Source: Pseudomonadota bacterium (GTDB lineage Bacteria; Pseudomonadota; Gammaproteobacteria; Burkholderiales; Ferrovaceae). From it: DNA of 64,000 nucleotides. The DNA lies in the NCBI GenBank assembly GCA_028873535.1, contig JAGWIJ010000001.1:1-64000 (forward strand). Direction: 5' to 3'. Shown one piece after another: positions 9,191-16,642 of this stretch. The notes under the pieces were generated by a model, which saw only the letters and a program-made list of their open reading frames with translations, was not told where the DNA came from and did not search any database. Every line of letters begins with the position of its first letter. Within the stretch, counting starts at the first letter, position 1. The translations under genes and the position numbers were made by a program.

Positions 9191-10783
9191 ATGGCCGAAC
9201 GCAAATCCTTTCCCAGGAGCATCATTCCGCTGCCCGCTATCGGCGCCCTCGCCAGCCATGAGCTGACCGTCAGCACCGCCACGGCGCAGCACCGTCGCGC
9301 GCTCATGCACCTGCATTTCAGCCTGGGCATCCCGGCCGCGCGCCTGCAGGATCTCGAAGCGCGCGTCGCGCGGGGCGAGCGCGTGCCGCTGGACGAACAG
9401 GCGGCCCACTATGGCGTCGATCCCGCCGCCGCCACAGCGCTGGCCACCTGGCTCGGACAACACGGATTCAAGGTGAGCCATGTCAGTGGCGACCACACCT
9501 CGGTCTACGCCAGCGCCGACGCGTCCGCAGTCGAGGCCGCTCTCGGCGTGCACGTGGTCTGCGTCACGCGCCACGGCAAGGAATACATGGCGGCGCGCGA
9601 CGAACCCAGCCTGCCGCCGGACATCGGTGCTGCCGTCAGCCATATCGGCGGACTGCAGCCCTTCCTGCACGCCCACCGGCACAGCCGCATCGCGCCCATG
9701 GCAGTGGCGGCGCAAGCGCCTGCTGCCAGCGCCTTCAGCCCGCCCTTCAGCGTCGCCGCGATCCTCAAGGCCTATGGCGCGGATGCCCTTGGCGTGAGCG
9801 GCGCCGGACAGGAGATCGCGATCCTGATCGACACCGCCCCCCTGCCGGCCGATCTGACCGCGTTCTGGCAATTCAACGGCATCAATGCCGACGGCACACG
9901 CGTCACGGTGCTCAACGTGGCCGGGGGCGCGCTGCCGCCGCAGGAAGGCGAAGAATCGCTGGATGTGGAATGGACCAGCGGCATCGCACCGGGTGCCGCC
10001 ATCCGCGTCTACGCCTCGGGTTCGCTCGAATTCTCGGCGCTCGATCGCGCGCTCGACCAGATCATCGCCGACGCCGCGAAGCGCCCCGGCCTGCGCCAGG
10101 TCTCGATCAGCCTGGGCCTGGGCGAGACCTTTTTCGGTGGCGCCGGCGGCGAGGTGGCGACCCAGCACCAGAAGTTCCTGCAGCTGGCCGCGGCCGGCAT
10201 CAATGTGTTCGTCTCCACGGGCGATGCCGGTTCCAATCCCGACCAGTCCGGCCATGCCGGTGGCGGTCCGCTGCAGCCGGAGTACGAGGCCTCGGACCCC
10301 TGCGTGGTGGCCGTCGGCGGCACTTCGCTCACCATGGACGCCAAGGGTGCTGTCACCAGCGAAGTCGGCTGGCCGGGCAGCGGCGGTGGCGTCAGCCACT
10401 ATTTTCCGCGTCCCGCCTGGCAGGTCGCCCAGGGCATTCCGGCCGGCAGCCAACGCACCGTGCCGGACGTCGCATTGGTGGCCGATCCCAACACCGGTGC
10501 CGTGCTGTTCCTGCAGGGCAAGAAGGAACAGATCGGCGGCACCAGCTGGGCCACGCCGGTCTGGGCAGCCTTCTGCGCCCTGATCAACGAAGCCAGAACC
10601 AAGAAGGGCCTGGATGCGCTGCCCTTCCTGAATCCGCTGCTGTACCCCCTGCAGTCCAGCCCCGCCTTCCGCGACATCGTGAGCGGCAGCAACGGCCAGT
10701 ACGAGGCCGCCAGCGGCTACGATCTGGTGACGGGACTGGGTGTGCCCAACGTGGCGGGCCTGATGCAGAAGCTGGTGGGGTAG
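9191..10783 (+). CDS. S53-family serine-carboxyl peptidase (sedolisin/kumamolisin type)
   Basis: Protease of 530 residues with a pro-domain (about 25-175, Pro-kumamolisin type) followed by a subtilisin-like catalytic domain. The catalytic Glu254 and Asp258 lie in EGEESLDVEW, the oxyanion Asp345 in STGDAGS, and the nucleophile Ser452 in GGTSWATP. The C-terminal calcium site is visible as DIVSGSNGQYEA followed by GYDLVTGLGVPN. Members act at acidic pH after autocatalytic removal of the pro-domain. No Sec signal or Tat motif is seen at the N-terminus, which is unusual for a normally secreted enzyme; export by another route or a start further in are possibilities. A GGAGG site lies 7-8 bases before the ATG. 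It stands alone. Confidence 0.88.
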   Translation: MAERKSFPRSIIPLPAIGALASHELTVSTATAQHRRALMHLHFSLGIPAARLQDLEARVARGERVPLDEQAAHYGVDPAAATALATWLGQHGFKVSHVSGDHTSVYASADASAVEAALGVHVVCVTRHGKEYMAARDEPSLPPDIGAAVSHIGGLQPFLHAHRHSRIAPMAVAAQAPAASAFSPPFSVAAILKAYGADALGVSGAGQEIAILIDTAPLPADLTAFWQFNGINADGTRVTVLNVAGGALPPQEGEESLDVEWTSGIAPGAAIRVYASGSLEFSALDRALDQIIADAAKRPGLRQVSISLGLGETFFGGAGGEVATQHQKFLQLAAAGINVFVSTGDAGSNPDQSGHAGGGPLQPEYEASDPCVVAVGGTSLTMDAKGAVTSEVGWPGSGGGVSHYFPRPAWQVAQGIPAGSQRTVPDVALVADPNTGAVLFLQGKKEQIGGTSWATPVWAAFCALINEARTKKGLDALPFLNPLLYPLQSSPAFRDIVSGSNGQYEAASGYDLVTGLGVPNVAGLMQKLVG

Positions 10784-11231
10784 GGAGGTCTCACCGGCCG
10801 TCGTCGCCTTCGTCGTCGCCGGCCGGGCTCAAGAGATGGCATGAACGCTGGCGTACGGGAAACCGTCCAAGGTGCGCAGCTCCCGTCTTCCCGTATCCGA
10901 GCTCCACACGAAGGCACGCCCGGTAGTCCCTGGGAGGGAGACGCCGGAATCAACTGTTGATCCTGCAACCTGGCCGCGATCATTCAGGGCCAGCCCTTGA
11001 GCAAACAACTGCCCTGGCAACGGAGGCGGCAGTTCGACCACCGGTATGGTCACGTCACCTGATCCGCCACCACCGGGGTTGGGCGGCGGAGCGATGTTCG
11101 CTGGCAAGCTTGATGGCCAGACCAACTGACGCAATGGCCCCGAGCCAACCCGCGCCGTGTAGACCTTGATCGCGCAACGCAGAGTCCTGAGGCCTTGTGC
11201 GTCTGGTGTGACGACGTCAAGGACAGGATGC

Positions 11232-11260
11232 TTGACCAAATGGGTTTGTGGCGATATCGT
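11232..11260 (+). promoter_or_regulatory. Sigma-70-type promoter of the FitAB pair
   Basis: A TTGACC -35 box (11232-11237) and a TATCGT -10 box (11255-11260) are separated by 17 bases, which is close to consensus spacing. They lie 33 bases upstream of the antitoxin start. The -10 box sits inside the GATATC repeat that is the likely operator. Confidence 0.6.
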
Positions 11261-11267
11261 TGATATC
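11253..11267 (+). promoter_or_regulatory. Candidate antitoxin operator (paired GATATC)
   Basis: Two GATATC hexamers flank a GTT spacer, giving a 15-base near-palindrome that covers the -10 box of the FitAB promoter. Ribbon-helix-helix antitoxins of the FitA type bind paired short inverted repeats at exactly this place. Autorepression is therefore likely, though inferred. Confidence 0.5.
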
Positions 11268-11292
11268 ATTCACTCGATCGGGAGAATGGAGC

Positions 11293-11529
11293 ATGGCAGA
11301 TTTGCTGGTTCGAGGCGTCGGGGACGACATCATCAAGGCACTCAAAGCGCGCGCGGGCGCTCATGGCCGTAGCGCTGAAGCTGAGCATCGGGAGATATTG
11401 GCTGCCGCGCTGATCCACCCACGTCGGCGTAGCCTTGTCGAGGTTCTGACCTGCATGCCAGATGTCGGAATTGACTCGGATTTCCAGCGTTCGGACGAAC
11501 CTGCCAAGGCACCAAGTGTTCTTGATTGA
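11293..11529 (+). CDS. fitA: FitA-like ribbon-helix-helix antitoxin
   Basis: Protein of 78 residues. The N-terminus MADLLVRGVGDDIIKALKARA followed by GRSAEAEHREIL is the ribbon-helix-helix fold and second helix typical of FitA/Arc-like antitoxins. The C-terminal half should wrap the PIN toxin. ATG 11293 has a GGGAGAATGG site upstream; the frame is open further upstream (11248) into the promoter, so the shorter start is preferred. The last 14 bases overlap the toxin start, a normal translational coupling for this family. It probably represses its own promoter through the GATATC repeat. Confidence 0.85.
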   Translation: MADLLVRGVGDDIIKALKARAGAHGRSAEAEHREILAAALIHPRRRSLVEVLTCMPDVGIDSDFQRSDEPAKAPSVLD

Positions 11530-11938
11530 TACCAACGTGATCAGCGAGGCTCGCAAGACTGAACGCGCGAATCCTGGCGTGGTCGCGTTCTTCCGCGAAG
11601 TCGAGAGCGACCAGGCAAGTGCTTTTCTCTCAGCCGTCACGATAGGTGAACTCCGTCGCGGCGTTGAACTGATCAGGCATCGTGGCGACCACGCGCAGGC
11701 GCAGCTGCTCGAGGCCTGGCTTGGCGATCTGGCCCGTGAATATCAGGACCGCGTATTGAGCTTTGACGCCGATGCTGCCCAGATCTGGGGGCGCCTCAGC
11801 GCCCCCAATCCCCAGCATGCGATTGACAAACAGATTGCCGCCACCGCCTTGCTGTACGACTTGATCCTGGTCACGCGGAATGTGGCCGACTTTGAGGGCA
11901 CTGGCGTAAAGCTGAGGAACCCGTTCGTCGAGAAGTGA
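11516..11938 (+). CDS. fitB: FitB/VapC-like PIN-domain toxin ribonuclease
   Basis: Mg-dependent endoribonuclease toxin of 140 residues. The acidic PIN residues are all visible: LIDTNVISE near the N-terminus (Asp4), TIGELRRG with Glu near residue 42, FDADAAQIWG, and a final LVTRNVADFEGTG with Asp. It is therefore probably active and held by the overlapping antitoxin. The GTG at 11516 gives the canonical (M)FLIDTN start and lies inside the end of the antitoxin; the longer frame from 11462 would add unrelated residues. The pair looks intact, unlike the neighbouring Xre/RES pair. Confidence 0.88.
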   Translation: MFLIDTNVISEARKTERANPGVVAFFREVESDQASAFLSAVTIGELRRGVELIRHRGDHAQAQLLEAWLGDLAREYQDRVLSFDADAAQIWGRLSAPNPQHAIDKQIAATALLYDLILVTRNVADFEGTGVKLRNPFVEK

Positions 11939-11968
11939 CTCCGCCTCAGTCTTGCATCGGATAAGCGC

Positions 11969-11982
11969 ATAATATGTATTAT
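11969..11982. repeat. AT-rich inverted repeat
   Basis: ATAATA and TATTAT flank a TG centre, forming a perfect 6-base inverted repeat in an otherwise GC-rich setting. It sits 31 bases after the toxin stop and before the RES remnant. It could be a protein-binding site left from the acquired segment; nothing ties it to a gene. Confidence 0.3.
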
Positions 11983-12026
11983 GTAAAGTCTCCTGTCGAA
12001 TGAACTGCCCGCTGACGGCGGGCGTG

Positions 12027-12415
12027 TCACGTTTGCGGCGGATTGAGGCGCGGATCCAACGCCAGCGGCTCTTGAGCCAGCAGCCTGTACCTGCCCTCCG
12101 CGCACGCTGGATGGAACAGCAGATTCCAGCTGTGGCGGGACACGGTGCTCGGGAACGCCACGAATGCGTGAGAAGCAAGGAGATCTTGTCCGTATGCCTG
12201 CTGCGCTGCGCTGTTTGCACAAGGGAGCAGCCAAAGTGGATTCGGGACGCTCGCCGGGTCCATGACATGCACGTTGCTCCAGGGAACGAGCAACTCTGCT
12301 GACGTCAGAACGTGCGGCACGGCATTTTTGGAGCCCACCGACCGCCAGTCCGCTGGGACCCCTCACCGCTGTTCCAGGTGCGATGGAAGCGAGCGTCGTC
12401 GAGTCGCCAGAACAC
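12027..12415 (-). pseudogene. RES-domain toxin, frameshifted remnant
   Basis: Reading the minus strand, one frame gives VFWRLDDARFHRTW then GEGSQRTGGRW (12415-12335), the start of a RES NAD-degrading toxin. The homology then moves to another frame, giving GSKNAVPHVLTSAEL, DLLASHAFVAFPSTV, NLLFHP and PLALDPRLNPP (12338-12027), the family C-terminal half. A one-base loss at about 12335 accounts for the switch. The middle also looks a little short, so an internal deletion is possible. The N-terminal piece abuts the broken antitoxin directly. It is not expected to make active toxin. Confidence 0.65.
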
Positions 12416-12420
12416 GGCTT

Positions 12421-12705
12421 GGAGAACGCCTCGGCATAACGCCAGAGCCGGGCGCTTTGATTGGAGTCCAGTCGTCCATCTGGATCGGTTTTCAGACGTG
12501 CCCAGGTCCGTGCACTGATTCCAAACACCGGGAGCAGGTCCTCTGCCGCAATGCCGCCTGATTTGGCCGCCATGAACAACGCGCGCCTTGGCAACCCAGC
12601 ATTGAGATACTCATGCAAGCCGACTGCCGATTCGAGGCTCTGTTGCGCCTTTCTTGCCAGCCCCAACAGGTCGGCAGTCCTGCTTGCAGCCCTTAGAATG
12701 TCTCC
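12421..12705 (-). pseudogene. Xre/MbcA-type antitoxin remnant (DUF2384-like)
   Basis: The minus-strand frame reads DILRAASRTADLLGLARKAQ, then LHEYLNAGLPRRAL, EDLLPVFGISARTW and GRLDSNQSARLWRYAEAFSK. This is the N-terminal and helix-turn-helix part of the Xre antitoxins that partner RES toxins. The C-terminal toxin-binding part is missing: the sequence passes straight into the RES N-terminus in another frame. No ATG or GTG with a ribosome-binding site is seen at the 5' end. The whole 11939-12758 interval holds only this decayed pair and the inverted repeat. Confidence 0.65.
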
Positions 12706-12758
12706 CGGGTCGGCTGCTGCCGTACACTTGCGCAATTGCAAGATTCGGATCGACTTCC

Positions 12759-14123
12759 ATGTTCCCTGGCCTTGCGCCCTATTCCGGCATGCTGATCGCC
12801 ATTCTGTGTGCTCTGATCGTGCTGGGGCTGGTCGCGGCCTTGCGCTTGGAATCGGTGCGTGCCTGGATCGCGCGTGGCCCATCGAAGCAGACGGCGGCCG
12901 GATCGCAGACCGAACGGAGCCCGCATGGTGTGCTGGCGTCGGGCGCAGGCTCGCTGCCCCACGTCCCGGCCTGCCTGCTCAGTGTCGACGCCTCCGGCCG
13001 GGTTGTGGACGCCAATCCGGCATGGACCGAAGCCTTCGGCTATCCCTTGATCACACTGCGGGGTCACAAGCTGCAGGACATCGTCGATCCCGGCTCACAC
13101 GAGGTGTGGCACTGGCTGCTCGGTGTCGTGCGCGAACGCAGCTTCGCGTCATCCATCGAATTCCGCATGGTTCACCACAGCCAGCAACTGCTTGATGTGG
13201 CCGTCACGGCCGAGCCCCTGGCGCCCGCGGCAGCGCCGGAATCGCGGGTGCTGCTGTCGTGCTTCGACCTGACGCATCTGCGGCGGACCGAACGCGCGCT
13301 GGCGCAGCGCGAAGAGCGCTTCAGAACGCTGGTCGAAGACCAGACCGACCTGGTATCGCTGGCGTCCACTGATGGCATCCTGACTTTCGTGAATCACGCC
13401 TATGCCAGGCACTTCGGCATGAGCATCGGCGCCATGGTCGGGCGCAGCCTGTTCGACTTCATCTCGTCAGAGGATGAGCCGGTGGTGCGTCGCCATCTGC
13501 GCGCCGTGATCGAGACCGGCAAGCCTGCCGGCGGACAGAACCGCCTGATCGCAGCCAATGGAAAACAGATCTGGGTGAACTGGCACAACCGCATGCTGCC
13601 GGATGCCGAGGGTCGGCTGCGCATCCTCCATTCGGTGGGGCGTGACATCACCGAACGCATGCAGACCGAGCACGCCATGCAGATCCTGAGCCACGAGCAG
13701 GCAGCGATCATCAATACGGAGATGATCGGATTTGCCAAGATCCGTGATCGCCAGTTCCTGTGGGTCAGCACCGGCCTGGCAGGTCTGCTCGGCTATACGG
13801 TCGAGCAGCTCACCGGGGCGTCGACACGACTGCTGTTTTTCGATCAGTATTCCTATGAGCAGCTCGGCAGTCAGTCCTATCCCTTGATCCGCTCCGGCAA
13901 GACTTTCCGCGGCGAGCTGGACGCGCGCCACGCCAGCGGCAACCATGTCTGGCTGGAAGCAAGCGCCGTCATCTTCGATGCCAGCCGCGACGAATCGCTG
14001 TGGGTGTACTCCTCGATCACGGCACGCAAGCAGGCGGAACTCGCGCTACGCGAGAACCTGGCGCTGGCGGAGCAGCAACGCGCGGAACTGGAGGCGCTGC
14101 GTTCCGGTCGCGAGCGCGCGTGA
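12759..14123 (+). CDS. Membrane-anchored multi-PAS sensory protein
   Basis: Protein of 454 residues with one N-terminal membrane segment (about 9-29) and three PAS-like modules: about 65-175 (LLSVDASGRVVDANPAW), 190-310 (LVSLASTDGILTFVNHAYARHF, with a PAC end GRDITERMQ) and 320-435 (VWLEASAVIF). A short coiled coil ends the protein at about residues 435-450. No kinase, GGDEF, EAL or other output domain follows, so it must signal to a partner. The ATG at 12759 gives a sensible start before the membrane helix. It converges on the diguanylate cyclase gene with a 26-base gap. The ligand is unknown. Confidence 0.75.
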   Translation: MFPGLAPYSGMLIAILCALIVLGLVAALRLESVRAWIARGPSKQTAAGSQTERSPHGVLASGAGSLPHVPACLLSVDASGRVVDANPAWTEAFGYPLITLRGHKLQDIVDPGSHEVWHWLLGVVRERSFASSIEFRMVHHSQQLLDVAVTAEPLAPAAAPESRVLLSCFDLTHLRRTERALAQREERFRTLVEDQTDLVSLASTDGILTFVNHAYARHFGMSIGAMVGRSLFDFISSEDEPVVRRHLRAVIETGKPAGGQNRLIAANGKQIWVNWHNRMLPDAEGRLRILHSVGRDITERMQTEHAMQILSHEQAAIINTEMIGFAKIRDRQFLWVSTGLAGLLGYTVEQLTGASTRLLFFDQYSYEQLGSQSYPLIRSGKTFRGELDARHASGNHVWLEASAVIFDASRDESLWVYSSITARKQAELALRENLALAEQQRAELEALRSGRERA

Positions 14124-14149
14124 CAGCAGCGGCAGTTGCCCTCCTCCGC

Positions 14150-15169
14150 TCAGGCCATCATGGCAACCTGGTTGCGCCCCCTGTTCTTGGCCCGGTACAT
14201 CGCCGAGTCCGCGCGCGCGATCATGTTGGCGGGGGTGTCCTGCGGACGCATCACCGTCACACCGGCCGATATCGTGACCTTGGCGGTGCCGGCAGACGGC
14301 CCCCGTTGCTTGAGTTCGCCGCGCTCGATGCTGGTGCGCATCTCCTCGGCGACGTGCTGGGCAGTGGCGCCATCGGTGTGCGGCAGCACGATCAGGAATT
14401 CCTCGCCGCCCAGGCGAGCCACCAGATCGCTGCCGCGCGCGCGGCGCCGCAGTTCCATGGCCACTTTCTTCAGCACCTGGTCACCGAACACGTGACCGAA
14501 GTTGTCATTCAGGCGCTTGAAGTGGTCCACGTCCACCAGGATGGCGCTGCACGGTGATCCCGATTCGAGGGCGTGCTGGTAAATCTGCGCGAAGGCGGGA
14601 TCGAGGCCGCGCCGGTTGCACAGGCCTGTCAGGGGATCGGTCATCACCTCGGAATGCAGGCGCTGGAGTTCGGAGCGCAGGCGGCGCGTTTCATCGACGC
14701 TGGCCTGGAGTTCGGTGCGCAGTTCATGCACGGCGCTGCGCATGCGCAGACCGGACTGGACGAGGTCGCTTGCCAGCTGATCGCGCATCTCGGCCGGTGC
14801 CGCCCCCAGCTTGTGCTGGAATTCGCCCCAGCTCGCGTTGAACTGCTCGGCGTCGGCGCAGGCGCGCTCGGCTGAAAGTTCGAAGGTGCTGACCAGCCCT
14901 TCCAACTGGTGATTGACACTCAGGCTGCGCGAGCTCCAGGCATCGAGGATGTACTCTCGATAGAGTGCGTAGGCCAGGTCGTCGTCAATGGTGCGCCCTT
15001 CGGCCAGCAGGGCGTCGAGGCGCTCTTTCAGGGGCGGATTGATCCCTGCGGCGTACTCGTACCACAGCGCGTAGCTGATCGGATGGTAGGCCGCCGTGTG
15101 GCGCGGAAAATTGGGAAGCACCATGCGCAGGATCTCCGCACTCTGATGCACGCTGTGTTCGTAACGCAT
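14150..15169 (-). CDS. Diguanylate cyclase (GGDEF)
   Basis: Makes cyclic di-GMP from two GTP. The protein has 339 residues. The N-terminal 150 residues are a helical region with HPISYALWYEY, found in front of many proteobacterial GGDEF domains, followed by a coiled coil (about 120-175). The catalytic domain follows with DPLTGLCNRRG, DVDHFKRLND and the active signature GGEEF (about 254). An RGSD I-site lies five residues before the signature, so product inhibition is likely. No membrane segment is seen. The ATG at 15169 is used because MRYEHSV is the family-like start and a GGAGA site precedes it; the frame extends to 15304 without a better signal. Confidence 0.9.
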   Translation of the reverse strand: MRYEHSVHQSAEILRMVLPNFPRHTAAYHPISYALWYEYAAGINPPLKERLDALLAEGRTIDDDLAYALYREYILDAWSSRSLSVNHQLEGLVSTFELSAERACADAEQFNASWGEFQHKLGAAPAEMRDQLASDLVQSGLRMRSAVHELRTELQASVDETRRLRSELQRLHSEVMTDPLTGLCNRRGLDPAFAQIYQHALESGSPCSAILVDVDHFKRLNDNFGHVFGDQVLKKVAMELRRRARGSDLVARLGGEEFLIVLPHTDGATAQHVAEEMRTSIERGELKQRGPSAGTAKVTISAGVTVMRPQDTPANMIARADSAMYRAKNRGRNQVAMMA

Positions 15170-15465
15170 GACAAATACGTCTCCGTGCTTTGCCCAGTCG
15201 GTGGATAGCGCGCCAATTATCGGTTTGGCTGTATGGGTGGCACCGCAATGCCTTAGTGCTGTGATCTTAAGTACTTCGCGCACACTCCTGAATAAGAAAT
15301 ACACTTATTTACAGTGGAAAAAGCGATTTAGCTCGCCAGTCCCGCCAAAGCGGGCGGTCAAATGGCACTGCCATCCCTCTCTTTCGCTGCAAACGCTCGC
15401 ATCGATCCCAAAGCAGACAGCTGCCCGCAGCGCCACCGTCTGGGCGATGCACCAGAAAAAATGCT

Positions 15466-15492
15466 TAAAGTTAACGCGTTCCTGTTCGTAAG
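15466..15492 (+). promoter_or_regulatory. Possible FliA-like promoter in the 15170-15509 gap
   Basis: TAAAGTTA (15466-15473, near the sigma-28 -35 consensus) is followed after exactly 11 bases by TTCGTAAG (15485-15492), a weaker -10 match. It lies just upstream of the globin/cupredoxin/GGDEF-EAL operon. The rest of this 340-base gap shows only a short CCCGC/GCGGG hairpin near 15341-15354 and no gene. Confidence 0.3.
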
Positions 15493-15509
15493 AATGGGGG
15501 TCTACTCTG

Positions 15510-16037
15510 GTGCCCACAGCGATGTCCCGACTCCATTCCTGCCTGACCCGGTTCCTGTTCCTGTCAGGCTGCCTGCTGCAATCGCCGGGTGTCGCACTGG
15601 CTGTCGATGCAGCCGCAAGCCATGCACCCGCTGACAGCGTGCCAGGCCAGGCCAGCAGTGGCGGCAGCACCTTGTGCGCCGAGGCCACGCTGTGCGCACG
15701 GCTTGGCGGGGTGAGCGCAGTGCGCGAAATTGCCGCCACGCTGATCGACCGGGCGGTCGACGATCCGCGCACCCACGATCACTGGCAGCGTGTCGACCTC
15801 AAGCGCGTCAAGTCCAAGCTGGCCGATTTTCTGTGCGTGCTCACCGGTGGGGCGTGTCCCTATGAGAACGATGACCTGCGGACCATCCACGCTGGCCTGC
15901 ACATCCGGTCTGGCGAGTTCTACGCCCTGGTCGAACTCCTGCGCAGCGTGCTTGATGCGCGCGGCGTGCGCAGTGCGGACAAGAACGCCTTGCTCGCTCT
16001 GCTTGCCCCGGATCTGCGTGACGTGGTGCAACCGTGA
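15510..16037 (+). CDS. Exported group 1 truncated-hemoglobin-like protein
   Basis: Protein of 175 residues with an N-terminal export signal (about 1-32). The segment LSGC at 18-21 could be a lipobox; otherwise signal peptidase I cleavage after VALA is likely. The globin part has LCARLGGVSAVREI (61-74), LCVLTGGACPY (108-118) and RTIHAGL with the candidate proximal heme ligand His127. The position of the usual distal Tyr B10 appears to be Ile79. The GTG at 15510 follows a GGGGG site by 9 bases; ATG at 15522 is an alternative. The stop overlaps the cupredoxin start by 4 bases. Globins of this family are usually cytoplasmic, so export is notable. Confidence 0.75.
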   Translation: MPTAMSRLHSCLTRFLFLSGCLLQSPGVALAVDAAASHAPADSVPGQASSGGSTLCAEATLCARLGGVSAVREIAATLIDRAVDDPRTHDHWQRVDLKRVKSKLADFLCVLTGGACPYENDDLRTIHAGLHIRSGEFYALVELLRSVLDARGVRSADKNALLALLAPDLRDVVQP

Positions 16038-16642
16038 GCACGGCCCTGCCCCGTGCGCTTGCCGGCCTGGCAGCCATCTGCGCCGTCCATGCCTGCGCCA
16101 CCGATCTGGAAGTCCACCTGCCTGCGGCCCCGGACGCCTCCGGACTGCCAGGGGTGATCTATCTGCTGGCGGCCGGCGGCCACGCAGTGGCGCATGGCGC
16201 CAGCGGCGCCGTCATCGATCAGGTCAACCGGCAGTTCGTGCCACAGGTGTCGGTGATCGAGACCGGTGCCGCGGTGACATTTCCCAACAAGGACAACATC
16301 CGTCACCACGTCTATTCCTTTTCGCCGGCCAAGCCTTTTGAACTCAAGCTCTATTCGGGGCGACCAGCCAATCCGGTGGTGTTCGATCACGCCGGTCTGG
16401 TCACTCTGGGCTGCAATATCCACGACGTGATGCTGGGCTACGTGCTGGTCGTCGACACGCCTTATCACACCGTGTCCCAGGCCGACGGCACGGCCGTGTT
16501 GCATGACGTTCCGGCGGGCGACTGGCAGCTGCACGCCTGGCTGCCGGGTCTGCACGAACCGGGTCTGGTACCCCGCAACGTGCATGTGCCGCCGACCGGC
16601 AAGCTGCGCATCGACGTTTCAGCAGCGGACGCGCACTCCTGA
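16034..16642 (+). CDS. Periplasmic cupredoxin-like protein (MauL-like)
   Basis: Protein of 202 residues with a signal peptide (cleavage near residue 23). A type 1 copper site can be read as His91 or His92 in IRHHVYSFS and Cys127, His130, Met133 in CNIHDVM, i.e. the C-x2-H-x2-M spacing of amicyanin. The remainder (about 140-195) looks like a small beta domain. Homologues are often labelled methylamine utilization protein, but no methylamine dehydrogenase genes are present, so that label says nothing about function here. It overlaps both neighbours (4 bases and 1 base). A redox or copper-sensing role next to a GGDEF-EAL protein is an inference. Confidence 0.75.
   Translation: MSTALPRALAGLAAICAVHACATDLEVHLPAAPDASGLPGVIYLLAAGGHAVAHGASGAVIDQVNRQFVPQVSVIETGAAVTFPNKDNIRHHVYSFSPAKPFELKLYSGRPANPVVFDHAGLVTLGCNIHDVMLGYVLVVDTPYHTVSQADGTAVLHDVPAGDWQLHAWLPGLHEPGLVPRNVHVPPTGKLRIDVSAADAHS

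Larger units (their letters stand above)
10829..11269 (-). pseudogene. HAF-repeat protein fragment
   Basis: The minus-strand frame of 146 residues ends with ALNDRGQVAGS, then AFVWSSDTGRRELRTLDGF and VHAIS. This is one unit of the HAF-type extracellular repeat (G-Q-V-x-G, A-F-x-W, L-x-T-L-x-G, A-x-x-I-N). Normal HAF proteins carry many such units behind a signal peptide; here there is only one, and the stop falls where the next unit should begin. A Gly/Pro-rich stretch precedes it. The 5' part overlaps the FitAB promoter and looks unrelated. It is best read as a decayed fragment. The 10784-11292 stretch otherwise holds only the FitAB control region. Confidence 0.4.

Noticed and set aside
11743-12882. 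Single 379-residue minus-strand protein
   Set aside because: Only the middle third resembles an Xre antitoxin. The two ends are shadows of fitB and the PAS gene, and the RES homology is in other frames.
15341-15354. CCCGC/GCGGG hairpin as a terminator
   Set aside because: The stem is short, no T tract follows, and no gene ends nearby on either strand.
16034-16642. Methylamine utilization role for the cupredoxin
   Set aside because: No methylamine dehydrogenase or other mau genes are nearby; the label is only inherited from family naming.
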